DNA of 32,890 nucleotides from assembly GCA_013696975.1 (NCBI GenBank), contig JACCXO010000048.1, forward strand, positions 1-32,890, read 5' to 3'. The notes under the pieces are model-generated. The model was given only the letters and a program-made list of their open reading frames with translations. It had not been told where the DNA came from and did no database searches. The stretch comes from Nocardioidaceae bacterium. GTDB lineage: Bacteria > Actinomycetota > Actinomycetes > Propionibacteriales > Nocardioidaceae. The translations under genes and the position numbers were made by a program. This document shows, piece by piece, positions 9,854-20,585 of this stretch (within the stretch, counting starts at the first letter, position 1; every line of letters starts with the position of its first letter).

Positions 9854-10702
9854 GTGAGCAAGTCCAAACGGCCGGGCTCCACCATGCGACGCAACGTGGT
9901 CGAGGTGCTCGGCGGTGAGCAGCGCGCGCGCCCAGACTCCCTGGTCACGGAGGAACCTCTCGAGATCAGGCTGAGCTGGCCCGGGAACCCAGCCGCCAGA
10001 GTGGCGGTGGTCATGCGCACGCCTGGCGCCGACTTCGACCTGGCGGCCGGGTTCTTGCTCAGCGAAGGCGTGGTCAGCCTCGGTCAGCGACCTCGTACCG
10101 TCGCGTATTGCGTTGACCGGGCACTGTCTCAACCGCAGCAGTTCAACGTCGTGACGGTCGACATCGACCAGCCGCCGCTGCGGCATCCGGCCAGCCGCGC
10201 GACGAGCGTGTCGTCAGCCTGCGGCGTCTGCGGCGTGGACAGCCTCGACGAGGTCTTCACACCCCACCAGCAGCCGATGGCGGTGCGGGAGGCCGTGGAC
10301 CCAGCCGTCATACTCACGCTGCCGGAGCAGCTGCGTGCGGGCCAGCGGTTGTTCGGTCTGACCGGCTCCATCCACGCCGCGGCCGTGTTCGGTTTCGACG
10401 GCAATCTGGTTGTGACCCGCGAAGATATCGGTCGGCACAACTGTGTCGACAAGGTCGTCGGGTCGCGACAGCTCGGTGGGAGTGACTTCGGCGAGTCGTC
10501 GATCCTGTGTGTCAGCGGGCGACTCGGCTTCGACATCATCACCAAGGCCAGTGCTGGGCGTATCGCGGTCGTCGTTGCCGTGGGCGGACCTTCCAGTCTG
10601 GCGGTCGAGTTGGCAGACCGGGCGGGGATCACCCTGTGCGGCTTCACGCGTGGCAATCGGTTCGTGATCTACAGCCATCCGGAGCGTGTCCGCGGCGGGT
10701 GA
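9854..10702 (+). CDS. fdhD: Formate dehydrogenase accessory sulfurtransferase FdhD
   Basis: GADFDLAAGFLLSEGVV, SSACGVCGVDSLDEV (Cys-x-x-Cys loop), REDIGRHNCVDKVVG, GRLGFDIITKASAGRIAVV. Confidence 0.95.
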   Translation: MSKSKRPGSTMRRNVVEVLGGEQRARPDSLVTEEPLEIRLSWPGNPAARVAVVMRTPGADFDLAAGFLLSEGVVSLGQRPRTVAYCVDRALSQPQQFNVVTVDIDQPPLRHPASRATSVSSACGVCGVDSLDEVFTPHQQPMAVREAVDPAVILTLPEQLRAGQRLFGLTGSIHAAAVFGFDGNLVVTREDIGRHNCVDKVVGSRQLGGSDFGESSILCVSGRLGFDIITKASAGRIAVVVAVGGPSSLAVELADRAGITLCGFTRGNRFVIYSHPERVRGG

Positions 10703-10745
10703 TGCCAGTCTTGTCGACGAATGCCCCGAGATCCGGCTCCCGGCG

Positions 10746-10997
10746 ATGCACACTGGAGAGGTGAACCTCGTGATAGAAGCCCGCTGTGGGCACGTTCCTC
10801 GCTGTCCGGCGGCAGACAACCCCGCGCGCGAGGCGGCACGAACCGTGGCGACGCACCCCGAGCAGGGCTGGAGCCTGCTGTGCAACGGCGACTTGTTGTT
10901 CGACGACACAGGCGAGTTGCTTCCCAACGGTGGCGTCATCGCACCGCATCGACCAACCGACATGCACCCTGAGGTGTTCGGATCTCGCGCCCTCTGA
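10746..10997 (+). CDS. DUF5999-like small protein
   Basis: CGHVPRCPAADNPAREAARTVATHPEQGWSLLCNGDLLFDDTGELLPNGGVIAPHRP matches my memory of the DUF5999 pattern; upstream start at 10686 possible. Confidence 0.7.
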   Translation: MHTGEVNLVIEARCGHVPRCPAADNPAREAARTVATHPEQGWSLLCNGDLLFDDTGELLPNGGVIAPHRPTDMHPEVFGSRAL

Positions 10998-11035
10998 CCT
11001 GACCCGCTTGGGCACCCCTTGTTAGGCTGCGCGGC

Positions 11036-12550
11036 ATGGCGTCTGGCTCTGCGGTTGATCCTGAATTCCTTGCTCTTCCACTCGGCAAGCTGGCCGCCGC
11101 CGCGCTGGAGAGAGCCCGTGACTTCCACGCCGAGCATGCCGACTTCAGACTCGAAAGACTGCGTTCTCAAAGGTTGACGCTGCGAGATGGCCTTCTGTTG
11201 GACGCCTCCGAGGGAGACGACATCGGCTTCGCCGTCCGGGTGGTCATCGACGGCACCTGGGGTTTCGCCGCCGGCAACGGCCTGACGGTGGAAGAAGTGG
11301 TGCGAGTGACCGAGCAGGCGGTGCGAGTCGCCATGGTGGCCAAGCCGATCTCACTCGAACGGATCGCGCTCGCCGATGAACCGGTCTATCATGACGTCAC
11401 GTGGGTTTCCCCCTACGAGCTCGACCCCTTCGACATACCCGTTGCGGACAAGGTCGAGCTGCTGGGTGAGTGGAGTGCGCGTCTGCTCGCGGCACCTGCC
11501 GTCGACCATGTCTCCGCCGTCGCGTACCAAGTCCGCGAGAACAAGTTCTACGCAGACTCCGCCGGCACCACCACCACCCAGCAACGCGTGCGCATCCACC
11601 CGACTCTCGAGGCGTACGGCGGCGACTCCGCCAGCGGGATCTTCGACTCGATGCGGACCATCGCTCCCCCGGTCGGTCGCGGCTGGGAGTATCTCACCGG
11701 TCAGCACTACGACTGGGACAAGGAACTCTCAGCCCTGCCCGACCTGCTCGGCGAGAAGCTCCACGCGCCTTCGGTCGCGGGCGGCACCTACGACCTCGTG
11801 ATCGACCCGTCAAACCTTTGGCTCACCATCCACGAGAGCATCGGTCACGCCACGGAACTCGATCGCGCACTCGGCTACGAAGCCAATTACGCCGGGACAT
11901 CCTTTGCCGTTCTCGACGGGCTCGGGTCGCTCCAGTATGGATCGCCCCAACTCAACGTCACCGGGGACCGCACCACCCCGCACGGCTTGTCGACTATCGG
12001 TTTTGACGATGACGGGGTCGCCACCCAAGAGTGGGACATCATCAAGGACGGCGTGCTCGTCGGCTACCAAACCGATCGCCGGATGGCGCACCTGATGGGG
12101 TGGGGGCGGTCGAACGGTTGCGCCTTCGCCGACTCCGCTGGCCATGTGCCGATCCAGCGGATGGCCAACGTGTCCCTCCGACCGGCCGCCGCGGACACCT
12201 CGACCACCGATCTCATCTCTCAGGTCGATCGCGGTCTTTTCATCGTCGGTGACAAGTCGTGGAGCATCGATATGCAGCGCTACAACTTCCAGTTCACTGG
12301 GCAACGCTTCTATGAGATCTCTGCTGGTCAGCTGCGAGGTCAAGTGCGCGACGTCGCCTATCAAGCCACGACCACCGACTTCTGGGGCTCGATGGAGGCG
12401 GTGGGCGGACAGCAGACCTGGGTGCTGGGAGGCGCCTTCAACTGTGGCAAGGCACAACCTGGCCAAGTGGCGGCCGTGAGCCACGGTTGCCCGTCGGCGC
12501 TCTTCAGACAGATCAAAGTGCTCAACACCACCGCGGAGGGAGGTCACTGA
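11036..12550 (+). CDS. tldD: TldD family metalloprotease
   Basis: HESIGHATELDRALGYEANYAGTSF (HExxxH) and NVSLRPAAAD...; 504 aa. Confidence 0.93.
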   Translation: MASGSAVDPEFLALPLGKLAAAALERARDFHAEHADFRLERLRSQRLTLRDGLLLDASEGDDIGFAVRVVIDGTWGFAAGNGLTVEEVVRVTEQAVRVAMVAKPISLERIALADEPVYHDVTWVSPYELDPFDIPVADKVELLGEWSARLLAAPAVDHVSAVAYQVRENKFYADSAGTTTTQQRVRIHPTLEAYGGDSASGIFDSMRTIAPPVGRGWEYLTGQHYDWDKELSALPDLLGEKLHAPSVAGGTYDLVIDPSNLWLTIHESIGHATELDRALGYEANYAGTSFAVLDGLGSLQYGSPQLNVTGDRTTPHGLSTIGFDDDGVATQEWDIIKDGVLVGYQTDRRMAHLMGWGRSNGCAFADSAGHVPIQRMANVSLRPAAADTSTTDLISQVDRGLFIVGDKSWSIDMQRYNFQFTGQRFYEISAGQLRGQVRDVAYQATTTDFWGSMEAVGGQQTWVLGGAFNCGKAQPGQVAAVSHGCPSALFRQIKVLNTTAEGGH

Positions 12551-12551
12551 C

Positions 12552-13934
12552 ATGATCACTCCACAGGCACTTCTCGATGCCGCCCTCGAGAGCACCACCG
12601 CGGACCAGTGCATGGTGCTGCTCAGACACTCGTCCACGGCTAACCTGCGTTGGGCCAACAACACGCTGACGACCAACGGTGTGATGACAGACGTGCAGGC
12701 GACCGTGATCTCCGTTGTCGAAGGCTCACAGGGTGCTGCCGCAGGGGTGCTCACAAGGTCGGCGACGACCCCCAGCCAGATAACCATGTTGGTGTCTGCT
12801 GCCGACGAGGCGGCGCGCGCTGCGTCGCCTGCCGCCGACGGAGCACCTCTACCCGACAGTGCCGGACAAGGTGACTTCGACGAGACCGAGGCCAACACCG
12901 GGATCGACGTGTTCACCGACTTCGCCGAGCGGCTCGGCCAGGCGTTTGGTCGTGCCATCGCGACCCAGCAGCTGCTCTACGGATATGTCGAACACGACGT
13001 GACCACCACTTACCTTGCCAGCAGCACAGGCTTGCGGCTCCGCCACGAGCAGCCAACTGGTCACATCGGCATCACCCAGAAGCCCGGCGACTTGTCGACG
13101 TCAGCATGGGTCGGGCAAGCGGTCGAGCAGATCGACGAGATCGACGTCGAGGTCTTGACCGATGAGCTGACCAGACGGGTCGGCTGGGCCAAACGTCGAG
13201 TCGACCTGCCGGCTGGCCGCTACGAGACGATCTTGCCGCCAACCGCCATGGCCGACCTCGCCATCTACGCCTACTGGGTCTCCAGCGCCCGTGACGCACA
13301 CGAGGGCCAAACCGTCTTCAGCGACCCCGCTGGGGGCACACGCGTCGGACAGCGACTTGCCAAACCTGGTGTCCGCATGCATTCCGATCCGCACTTTGCT
13401 GGTCTCGCCGCTTGCCCGTTCGTGGTTGCGTCCTCATCCAGTTCGACGGAGAGCGTCTTCGACAACGGGCTGCCCCTAACGCCGACGGACTGGATCGGAG
13501 ATGGTGTCCTGAAGGCTCTTTCGACGTCTCGGCATACCGCCCGACTAACGGAACTCGCCGACAACCCCGCCATCGACAACCTGATCTTGTCGGTCGACGG
13601 GGGCTCGGGCAGTGTCGAGGATCTGGTAGCTGCCACCGACCGCGGCCTGTTGCTCACCTGCCTGTGGTACATCCGCGAGGTCGATCCGCACACCCTGCTG
13701 CTGACCGGACTCACCCGTGATGGTGTCTACCTCGTAGAGGGTGGCGAGGTGGTCGGTGCGGTCAACAACTTCCGCTTCAACGAGAGCCCAATCGACCTGC
13801 TGAGTCGTTTCGACGCGGCCGGTGAGACCGTGCGGTCCTTCTCGCGCGAATGGGGCGACTACTTCCCTCGTACGGCGACTCCCCCGCTGCGCATTCCCGA
13901 CTTCAACATGTCCACCGTGAGCCAGGCCAGCTAG
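12552..13934 (+). CDS. tldE: TldE/PmbA family protein
   Basis: 460 aa adjacent to tld[19 protein letters not shown]...[14 protein letters not shown] and C-terminal [31 protein letters not shown]. Confidence 0.9.
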   Translation: MITPQALLDAALESTTADQCMVLLRHSSTANLRWANNTLTTNGVMTDVQATVISVVEGSQGAAAGVLTRSATTPSQITMLVSAADEAARAASPAADGAPLPDSAGQGDFDETEANTGIDVFTDFAERLGQAFGRAIATQQLLYGYVEHDVTTTYLASSTGLRLRHEQPTGHIGITQKPGDLSTSAWVGQAVEQIDEIDVEVLTDELTRRVGWAKRRVDLPAGRYETILPPTAMADLAIYAYWVSSARDAHEGQTVFSDPAGGTRVGQRLAKPGVRMHSDPHFAGLAACPFVVASSSSSTESVFDNGLPLTPTDWIGDGVLKALSTSRHTARLTELADNPAIDNLILSVDGGSGSVEDLVAATDRGLLLTCLWYIREVDPHTLLLTGLTRDGVYLVEGGEVVGAVNNFRFNESPIDLLSRFDAAGETVRSFSREWGDYFPRTATPPLRIPDFNMSTVSQAS

Positions 13935-13961
13935 GCTCCTGGGCGTAGCGCTCGTCGCGCA

Positions 13962-14007
13962 AAGATTGGTGTCTGACGTCGCCCGAGCCACGCCACACAC
14001 CGATCTT
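13962..14007. terminator. Candidate bidirectional stem-loop between convergent tldE and serine hydrolase genes
   Basis: AAGATTGGTGT (13962-13972) pairs with ACACCGATCTT (13997-14007), one G-T pair, 24-nt loop; lies between converging stops. Confidence 0.35.
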
Positions 14008-14025
14008 GATGCTCGGATCTTGCCG

Positions 14026-15399
14026 TCATGGGGCTGGCGCGCCGCCGGGGACAGGTGCGCTCGGGTCATAGGGCCGCCGGGTGTAGATGAAGGTGGCACA
14101 TTCCAGGTGATTCACTGTCCCGTCCGGCGAGCGCACGGCGGAAAGCGTCTCACCGGTGTGATACCCGCTGACACCCACGAACCGATCCGGCGCGACAGAG
14201 CGGTAGCGGTAGGGCGGCGTCCGACCGTTGTTCGGCGCCGCGGTTGCCAGCACGAGCTCATCGCCCTCGAAGGACAGCAGCAATGCGGTCTCTCCCCAGT
14301 GCCACAACCCGAGGATCTCCGAGACATGAGTGGATACCTGGGCAGCCGGCTGCCACTGCGCGGGCGAAGTGGGCTCGTGCCGTTCGAGCATCTCCAGCAG
14401 GTCAAGCGGCAACCCTTGGCAGCGCATGCCGGCGGTGCCGTTCGCCAGGCAGATCGCCGCGGTCCGTCTGTCCCGATCGACGAACAGACCAGCCAAGAAG
14501 CCTGGCATCGATCCACTGTGGCCGACCAGGGTCCGCTCCCCCGATTTCGCGAGCCGTAGACCCAGACCGTATCCGCCGGTCAGACCCTCCTCCGGGGTCC
14601 CGGACTGGACGGTGGCCATCTCATCCAGCGTCTCCGCTCGGATCACGTCGGGCAATGGCGCAACGAGGAAGGCGGCAAGACGAGCCAGGTCGTTCGTGGT
14701 ACTCCAGAGCTGGCCGGCTGGGGCCATCGACTGGGTATCGTGGCTTGGCTCATTGGTCAGGGCGTCGGCAAAGGCGGAGACGCTGAAACCATCGGCCGAC
14801 GGCGGTTCGGCGCAATAGCTGGTCCGCGTCATGCCCAACGGTCGCAACAGGTCCGTGTCCAGGGCCGCAAACCAACTGACACCGCGCTTGCGGGCGACGA
14901 CCTCTCCGAGCAGACCGAACGCCAGGTTGCTGTAGTGATGTCGCTGGGCCACCGACAGCGGAGCTTGACCGTCGTCTAGTCGGCTGGTGAGCTCGGCGAA
15001 AGACACACCGGGGCTGCGCTCCCACCACGACCCGGGAGGTTCAGCCGGGATGCCCGCGGCGTGCGCCAGCAGCTGGCGAATCGTGCGGTCCCCGTAGGCC
15101 ACTCCCGGCAGATGTTCACTCAATGGGTCGGCAAGGTCGAGGGTGCCAACGTCGCGCAGCTGCAGAACGAGCAAGGCTGTCAAGGTCTTGGTGATAGACC
15201 CGATGCGGTATTGCGTGTCGACATCTGGCAGGGTCATGTCCCCTCGGCGCACAGCAGTGCCACGGGCGCCCATCCACACCAGCTCACCGTCTCTGACCAG
15301 ACCCGCCACCAACGAGGGCAATCTCGCTGCTGACTGCTCGATCGCGACCAGGTGCCGCAAGTGCGCGGCGGTGCTCTCAAGCACGGCGTGAGCCGTCAT
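14026..15399 (-). CDS. Serine hydrolase (class C beta-lactamase/penicillin-binding-like)
   Basis: [18 protein letters not shown] (SxxK), [13 protein letters not shown] (YxN), [24 protein letters not shown] (HSG). Confidence 0.9.
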   Translation of the reverse strand: MTAHAVLESTAAHLRHLVAIEQSAARLPSLVAGLVRDGELVWMGARGTAVRRGDMTLPDVDTQYRIGSITKTLTALLVLQLRDVGTLDLADPLSEHLPGVAYGDRTIRQLLAHAAGIPAEPPGSWWERSPGVSFAELTSRLDDGQAPLSVAQRHHYSNLAFGLLGEVVARKRGVSWFAALDTDLLRPLGMTRTSYCAEPPSADGFSVSAFADALTNEPSHDTQSMAPAGQLWSTTNDLARLAAFLVAPLPDVIRAETLDEMATVQSGTPEEGLTGGYGLGLRLAKSGERTLVGHSGSMPGFLAGLFVDRDRRTAAICLANGTAGMRCQGLPLDLLEMLERHEPTSPAQWQPAAQVSTHVSEILGLWHWGETALLLSFEGDELVLATAAPNNGRTPPYRYRSVAPDRFVGVSGYHTGETLSAVRSPDGTVNHLECATFIYTRRPYDPSAPVPGGAPAP

Positions 15400-18281
15400 A
15401 GTCCCGGCTCCTCCGCGAAGGCGGTGGGGTCGGGACACGCACAGACCAGGTGGCGGTCGCCGTAGGCATGGTCGACCCTGCCGACAGGCGGCCAGTACTT
15501 GTCCGGCGAGATGCCTGCAGGGAAGGCGCCCACCTCACGGGGATACGAGCGATCCCAGTCCCCGATCAGGGTGCTGGTCGTGTGCGGGGCGAAGGCGAGC
15601 GGGCTCTCCCCCGCGGCCATCGTGCCGTCCTCGACGGCGGCGATCTCGGCCCGGATGGAGATCATCGCATCGCAGAAACGATCGAGCTCGGCCAAGCTCT
15701 CCGACTCCGTTGGCTCCACCATGAACGTGCCCGACACGGGAAAGCTCATCGTCGGGGCGTGGAAGCCGTAGTCGACCAACCGCTTGGCGACATCGTCGAC
15801 GCTGACCCCGCTGGACTTGGTCAGTGGCCGCAGATCGAGGATGCACTCGTGGGCAACCAGCCCCCCCTGACCCTTGTAGAGGACCGGATAGTGCTCGGCG
15901 AGCCGATGCGCGATGTAGTTGGCTGACAACACGGCCACGGACGTCGCCTCGGTGAGACCAGGCTCGCCCATCATGGCGATGTAGGCCCACGAGATCGGCA
16001 GGATGCCGGCCGAGCCGTAGGGTGCTGCGCTGATCGGACCAATTCCGTCGCGCCGGTCGACGTCGGGGTGCAGCGGGTGACTCGGCAGGTGGGGGGCGAG
16101 ATGGGCGGCCACCGCGACTGGCCCGACACCCGGTCCCCCTCCCCCGTGCGGGATGCAGAATGTCTTGTGAAGGTTCAGGTGGGAGACATCTCCCCCCAGC
16201 TCGCCCGGCTTGGCCAGGCCGAGCAACGCGTTCAGGTTGGCCCCGTCGATGTAGACCTGGCCACCGTGCTCATGCACGATCTTGCAGAGGTCGACGACGG
16301 TGTCTTCGTAGGCCCCATGGGTCGACGGATAGGTCACCATGATCGCCGCCAGATCATCGCTGTGCTTGTCGCAATGCGCGCGCAGGTCGTCGAGATCGAC
16401 AGATCCGTCCTGGGTCGCCTTGACCACCACGACGCGCATACCAGCCATGACCGCCGATGCGGCGTTGGTCCCGTGAGCACTGGAGGGGATGAGGCAGACA
16501 TTCCGCTCGCCCTGGCCGTCGGCGCGGTGGTAGGCGCGGATGGCGAGCAAGCCGGCGAGCTCTCCTTGTGAGCCCGCGTTCGGCTGGATCGACACGCGTG
16601 CGTATCCAGTGATCTCGGCCAGCCACCGCTCTAACGTGTCGACGAGCTCGACGTAACCCCGTGCGTCGTCCGCTGGCGCGAATGGGTGCAGGTTGGCGAA
16701 GCCCGGATAGCTGATGGGCTCCATCTCCGCCGTGGCGTTGAGCTTCATCGTGCAGGAGCCGAGCGGGATCATGCCTCGGTCGAGGGCATAGTCACGGTCG
16801 GAGAGGCGCTTGAGATAGCGCAGCATCTGCGTCTCGGATCGGTGTGAGTTGAAGACGGGATGGGAGAGGAAGTCGGTCTTGCGCCGCAAGCCGACACCGA
16901 TGACCGCACCCACCGTTGCGTCCAACGCGTCGAGATCGGCAGCCGGCAACGCGAACGCTTCGAGCACCGACTCGAGGTGCTCGCGTGTGGTCACCTCGGA
17001 GAGACTCACGCGCACCTTGTCGTCGCCGTCTGTCCCCAGATGCAGCCCGAGCTCGCGCGCCTTCACCCGCACCTGCTCGGCCCGGCCGACCGCCACCACG
17101 GTGAGCGTGTCGAAGAACGAGTCGTGCGCTATCCGCATCCCGCCCTCATGGATGGCCGCTGCCAGCACAGTGGTGTAGCGGTGAACCCGCTGGGCGATCC
17201 GCGTCAGACCCTGTGGGCCGTGATAGACGGCATACATCGATGCCACGACCGCGAGCAACACCTGCGCCGTGCAGATGTTCGAGGTGGCCTTGTCGCGTCG
17301 GATGTGCTGCTCGCGGGTCTGCAGGGCCAGGCGGTAAGCCGGTCGGCCGTCTGCGTCTACCGACACCCCGACGAGACGGCCAGGCAGATGGCGTTCCAGC
17401 CCGGCCGCCACTGACATGAAGCCGGCGTGCGGCCCGCCGTAGAAGAGCGGGACACCGAAGCGCTGGCTCGAGCCAAGCACCACGTCCGCGCCCATCGCAC
17501 CGGGCGCCTCGAGAAGCGTCAGCGCCAACAGGTCCGCCGCGACGACCGCCAGGCCCTCGGCGGCGTGTACGGCCTCGATCACCTGCCGGGGGTCGGCCAC
17601 CCGGCCCGACGCACCCGGGTACTGGATCAATACCCCCGCGATGTCATCAGTGGGCAAGTCCGTGTAGATGTCGCGCTCCTCGATCGTGATGCCCATCGCC
17701 TCAGCCCTGGTCCGGATGACCGCGATGGTTTGAGGCAGCGCATCTTGATCGACAATGAAGCGACTCGAGGTGTTCTTGCGGTTGGCCCTCCGCACCAGTG
17801 TCATCGCCTCGGCAGCCGCCGTTCCCTCGTCGAGCAAGGACGCGTTAGCTGTCGGCAGGCCCGTGAGGTCGCCGATCATGGTCTGGTAATTGAGCAGCGC
17901 CTCGAGTCGACCTTGGGATATCTCGGGTTGGTAGGGGGTGTAGGCGGTGTACCAGGACGGGTCCTCGAGCACGTTGCGTCGAATGACCGCAGGGGTGACG
18001 GTGCCCGAGTAACCGAGTCCGATCATCGGAACCTTGGGATTGTTGCGCCGGGCCAGCTCGCTCAGCCGGTCCAGAGCCGCGACCTCGCTGAGGGCTGGCG
18101 GCAGGTCGAGAGCCTTCGCAGCCCGGATGGTGTCGGGCAGAGCGGCGTACAACAGGTCGTGCATTGACGCGTAGTCGAGGGCCTGCAGCATTAGCTGTTG
18201 CTCGTCGACGCCAGGCCCGATGTGGCGACGGGAGAAGGGTGCGCCGGATTCCAGCGTGGTGAGCGATGGTCGGTCGGACAC
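15396..18281 (-). CDS. gcvP: Aminomethyl-transferring glycine dehydrogenase (P protein)
   Basis: 961 aa; [17 protein letters not shown]..., [34 protein letters not shown] (PLP Lys). GTG start. Confidence 0.97.
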   Translation of the reverse strand: MSDRPSLTTLESGAPFSRRHIGPGVDEQQLMLQALDYASMHDLLYAALPDTIRAAKALDLPPALSEVAALDRLSELARRNNPKVPMIGLGYSGTVTPAVIRRNVLEDPSWYTAYTPYQPEISQGRLEALLNYQTMIGDLTGLPTANASLLDEGTAAAEAMTLVRRANRKNTSSRFIVDQDALPQTIAVIRTRAEAMGITIEERDIYTDLPTDDIAGVLIQYPGASGRVADPRQVIEAVHAAEGLAVVAADLLALTLLEAPGAMGADVVLGSSQRFGVPLFYGGPHAGFMSVAAGLERHLPGRLVGVSVDADGRPAYRLALQTREQHIRRDKATSNICTAQVLLAVVASMYAVYHGPQGLTRIAQRVHRYTTVLAAAIHEGGMRIAHDSFFDTLTVVAVGRAEQVRVKARELGLHLGTDGDDKVRVSLSEVTTREHLESVLEAFALPAADLDALDATVGAVIGVGLRRKTDFLSHPVFNSHRSETQMLRYLKRLSDRDYALDRGMIPLGSCTMKLNATAEMEPISYPGFANLHPFAPADDARGYVELVDTLERWLAEITGYARVSIQPNAGSQGELAGLLAIRAYHRADGQGERNVCLIPSSAHGTNAASAVMAGMRVVVVKATQDGSVDLDDLRAHCDKHSDDLAAIMVTYPSTHGAYEDTVVDLCKIVHEHGGQVYIDGANLNALLGLAKPGELGGDVSHLNLHKTFCIPHGGGGPGVGPVAVAAHLAPHLPSHPLHPDVDRRDGIGPISAAPYGSAGILPISWAYIAMMGEPGLTEATSVAVLSANYIAHRLAEHYPVLYKGQGGLVAHECILDLRPLTKSSGVSVDDVAKRLVDYGFHAPTMSFPVSGTFMVEPTESESLAELDRFCDAMISIRAEIAAVEDGTMAAGESPLAFAPHTTSTLIGDWDRSYPREVGAFPAGISPDKYWPPVGRVDHAYGDRHLVCACPDPTAFAEEPGL

Positions 18282-18284
18282 GGA

Positions 18285-18316
18285 AGGCTCCTCTTCGAGT
18301 GAAGTAGGTTGAGCCT
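18285..18316 (-). promoter_or_regulatory. Candidate RBS-overlapping hairpin of the glycine riboswitch expression platform
   Basis: Reverse strand AGGCTC (18316-18311) pairs with GAGCCT (18290-18285), which overlaps the SD GAGGAG and sits just before the gcvP GTG at 18281. Confidence 0.4.
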
Positions 18317-18329
18317 CCCCCTCTGTCGT

Positions 18330-18440
18330 GTCGTCACTTCAGAGTTGCCGAGATCGCACGGTCCGTTGGCCTGAGAGGTTCCGGGGAGGATTTGCCCCTT
18401 CGGCGCCGATACTCCAGAGCATCGGACTCTCCCGCACGAC
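18330..18440 (-). ncRNA. Glycine riboswitch (single aptamer)
   Basis: Reverse strand: GCGGGAGAGTCCGATGCTCTGGAGTATCGGCGCCGAAGGGGCAAATCCTCCCCGGAACCTCTCAGGCCAACGGACCGTGCGATCTCGGCAACTCTGAAG contains the hallmarks GGCGCCGAAGGgGCAA, CCGGAAnCTCTCAGGC and GGACCG; lies directly upstream of gcvP. Confidence 0.93.
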
Positions 18441-18468
18441 TGTTGCGGCTTTCGAAACTCTACCAGGG

Positions 18469-19095
18469 CTAGCCGATCCGGCGCGCCTGACGACGAGCTG
18501 CCAACTCATCGGCCGGGTGGTCCGCATCGGCGCCGCGTTCGGCCCGTTCACTGGGAAGATCGGACAACGACCCTTCGATCTCGCGCCAGACCCCGCCGAT
18601 CGCGATGCCGAAAACGCCTTGGCCGCCCTGCAGCAAGTCGAGGACCTCGTCAGCCGACCGGCATTCGTAGACGCTCGCACCGTCACTCATCAACGTGACC
18701 TGCGTCAGGTCATCGGTGCCACGCTCGCGCAGGTGGTGCACGGCCGTGCGGATCTGTTGCAGGGAGACACCGGCGTCGAGCAGGCGTTTGATGACTTTGA
18801 GGAGCAAGACGTCGCGGAAGGAGTAGAGCCGTTGGGTGCCCGAGCCGCCCGCCGTGCGCACAGTCGCCTCGACCAAACCCGTGCGCGCCCAGTAGTCGAG
18901 CTGCCGGTACGTGATCCCGGCGGCGCTGCATGCCGTCGGGCCCCGATAGCCCACGTCGTCAGGCATCGCCGCCACGTCATCGTCGAAGAGGAGGCCCTGT
19001 CGACCCGCCGCGTCTTTTGCCGCCAGGGCAGCCTTGCGGTTGTCAGCATCGTGCGACGCCTTGGGCGTGTTGTCGCCAGCCACTTCGGCCTCCAT
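18469..19095 (-). CDS. MerR family transcriptional regulator (Rv1830-like by synteny)
   Basis: YRGPTACSAAGITYRQLDYWARTGLVEATVRTAGGSGTQRLYSFRDVLLLKVIKRLLDAGVSLQQIRTAVHHL: MerR winged helix. Confidence 0.88.
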   Translation of the reverse strand: MEAEVAGDNTPKASHDADNRKAALAAKDAAGRQGLLFDDDVAAMPDDVGYRGPTACSAAGITYRQLDYWARTGLVEATVRTAGGSGTQRLYSFRDVLLLKVIKRLLDAGVSLQQIRTAVHHLRERGTDDLTQVTLMSDGASVYECRSADEVLDLLQGGQGVFGIAIGGVWREIEGSLSDLPSERAERGADADHPADELAARRQARRIG

Positions 19096-19304
19096 TGCGC
19101 TCAGAGCCCTAGCCTGTTCAACCCCCGCGAAGACAGTGGTGAAGTTACAGGCGAAGACTTTATCTGCTAGTGACGGTACGGCGATTGCACGTGGCGGTCA
19201 ACGAGGTGCCACTGTCGCCGGGAGCGTGTCGCAAGTATCAACTAGACGTTGAGGTTGAGACATTTGGCACCCAGTGATGGTCCCTGTTTTTGTACCTGCT
19301 GCTG

Positions 19305-19790
19305 TTATTGACTGCGCGGTCCTTCTTCGGCGTCGAAGTCCTCGGGTGTTATCTGGTCGAGGAACTCGCGAAACTTCTCGACCTCTTCTTCTTGGTCGTC
19401 GGGCACCGCGAGGCCCGCCTCGTCAAGCACCTGGTCGCTGCACACGATGCGACTGCCGGTGCGCAGGGCCAATGCGATCGAGTCCGAGGGGCGGGCGCTC
19501 ACCTCGATACCTTCGCCGAGCACCAAATTGGCGTAGAAGACCCCGTCCTTCACTTCGGTGATCTGCACTTCGGTCAGCTCATGGCCAGTCGCCTGCAGCA
19601 GATCCTTGAGCAGGTCATGCGTCAATGGCCTTGGTGGAACGATTCCCTGCTGGGCGAACGCGATCGCGGTGGCTTCGACGGCCCCCACCCAGATCGGTAG
19701 ATACCGCTCGCCGGCCGACTCCCGCAAGAGCACGATGGGCTGATTGGCCGGCATCTCGACTCGGACTCCCACGACATCAACCTCACGCAC
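19305..19790 (-). CDS. Bifunctional nuclease family protein (DUF151)
   Basis: VRVEMPANQPIVLLRESAGERYLPIWVGAVEATAIAFAQQG...PRPLTHDLLKDLLQATGHELTEVQITEVKDGVFYANL...SARPSDSIALALRTGSRI. Confidence 0.93.
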   Translation of the reverse strand: MREVDVVGVRVEMPANQPIVLLRESAGERYLPIWVGAVEATAIAFAQQGIVPPRPLTHDLLKDLLQATGHELTEVQITEVKDGVFYANLVLGEGIEVSARPSDSIALALRTGSRIVCSDQVLDEAGLAVPDDQEEEVEKFREFLDQITPEDFDAEEGPRSQ

Positions 19791-19830
19791 GCTCTCACCC
19801 TACCCCTCGGTGAGCTGTTCGAAGCGAGCC

Positions 19831-20574
19831 TCAGTCATGCTCGCGCAGACTTGTTCGCAATAGGGCGGCATGCAGTCGCAGCGCCAGCCCTTCCAGCGCC
19901 GCGGCTGCCTCCGCTGCGCGTTCTTGGGCGTTGTCACCGCGCTGACGGGCCAGCGGGGCAATGAGCTGGCCGATCAGGTTGGCCTCGCGCTCCGCCGCTG
20001 TCTTGAAGACACGAAGATGTCGTGGTTCGAGACCATAGCTTGTCAGTTGGCTGACCGTTTCGGCCACCGCGAGGGCATCACCGTCGAAGTGGTCCGTGCC
20101 GGGTCGAGTGGAGACGATGCCGAACGTCACCAGCTCCTCGACTTGCCGCTCGCCGAGGTCGGCATTGGCGGCGAGCTCCGCCGCCGACATGCGCAGCCCG
20201 GGGGCAGTGCTGTTGTATGCCGTCACCAGATCTGGGTCATCGGTCGCTTGAGAGCGAGGGGCTCGCGGATGCTCTCCCGGCGCATCCGGTGGCGCCAGCC
20301 CGCGCGCCATCATGTCGAGGTGCTCTTTGATTACCTTGAGCGGCAGGTAATGGTCGCGTTGAGCCGTGAGGATATAGCGCAGCCTGGTCAGGTCATCAGC
20401 GGAGAACTTGCGGTAGCCGGAACTCGTGCGCGCCGGTTGCACCAGACCGGCTGTCTCGAGGAACCGGATCTTGGAGATGCTGATGTCGGGAAAATCACTG
20501 CGCAGCTCGGCCAGCACCGAACCGATGCTCAACCGGCCGCGTGAGTTCTGGCCGGGGACCGGGGTCGACATCAT
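19831..20574 (-). CDS. ftsR: MerR family regulator, FtsR-like
   Basis: LSIGSVLAELRSDFPDISISKIRFLETAGLVQPARTSSGYRKFSADDLTRLRYILTAQRDHYLPLKVIKEHL; position between FHA and bifunctional nuclease genes. Confidence 0.85.
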   Translation of the reverse strand: MMSTPVPGQNSRGRLSIGSVLAELRSDFPDISISKIRFLETAGLVQPARTSSGYRKFSADDLTRLRYILTAQRDHYLPLKVIKEHLDMMARGLAPPDAPGEHPRAPRSQATDDPDLVTAYNSTAPGLRMSAAELAANADLGERQVEELVTFGIVSTRPGTDHFDGDALAVAETVSQLTSYGLEPRHLRVFKTAAEREANLIGQLIAPLARQRGDNAQERAAEAAAALEGLALRLHAALLRTSLREHD

Positions 20575-20585
20575 GTTGGGCTGAG

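Noticed and set aside
16860-18167. Plus-strand ORFs of 184 and 246 aa
   Set aside because: Antisense to gcvP, which is unambiguous.
18328-19170. 280-aa plus-strand ORF
   Set aside because: Runs antisense to the glycine riboswitch and the MerR gene; no recognisable protein features.
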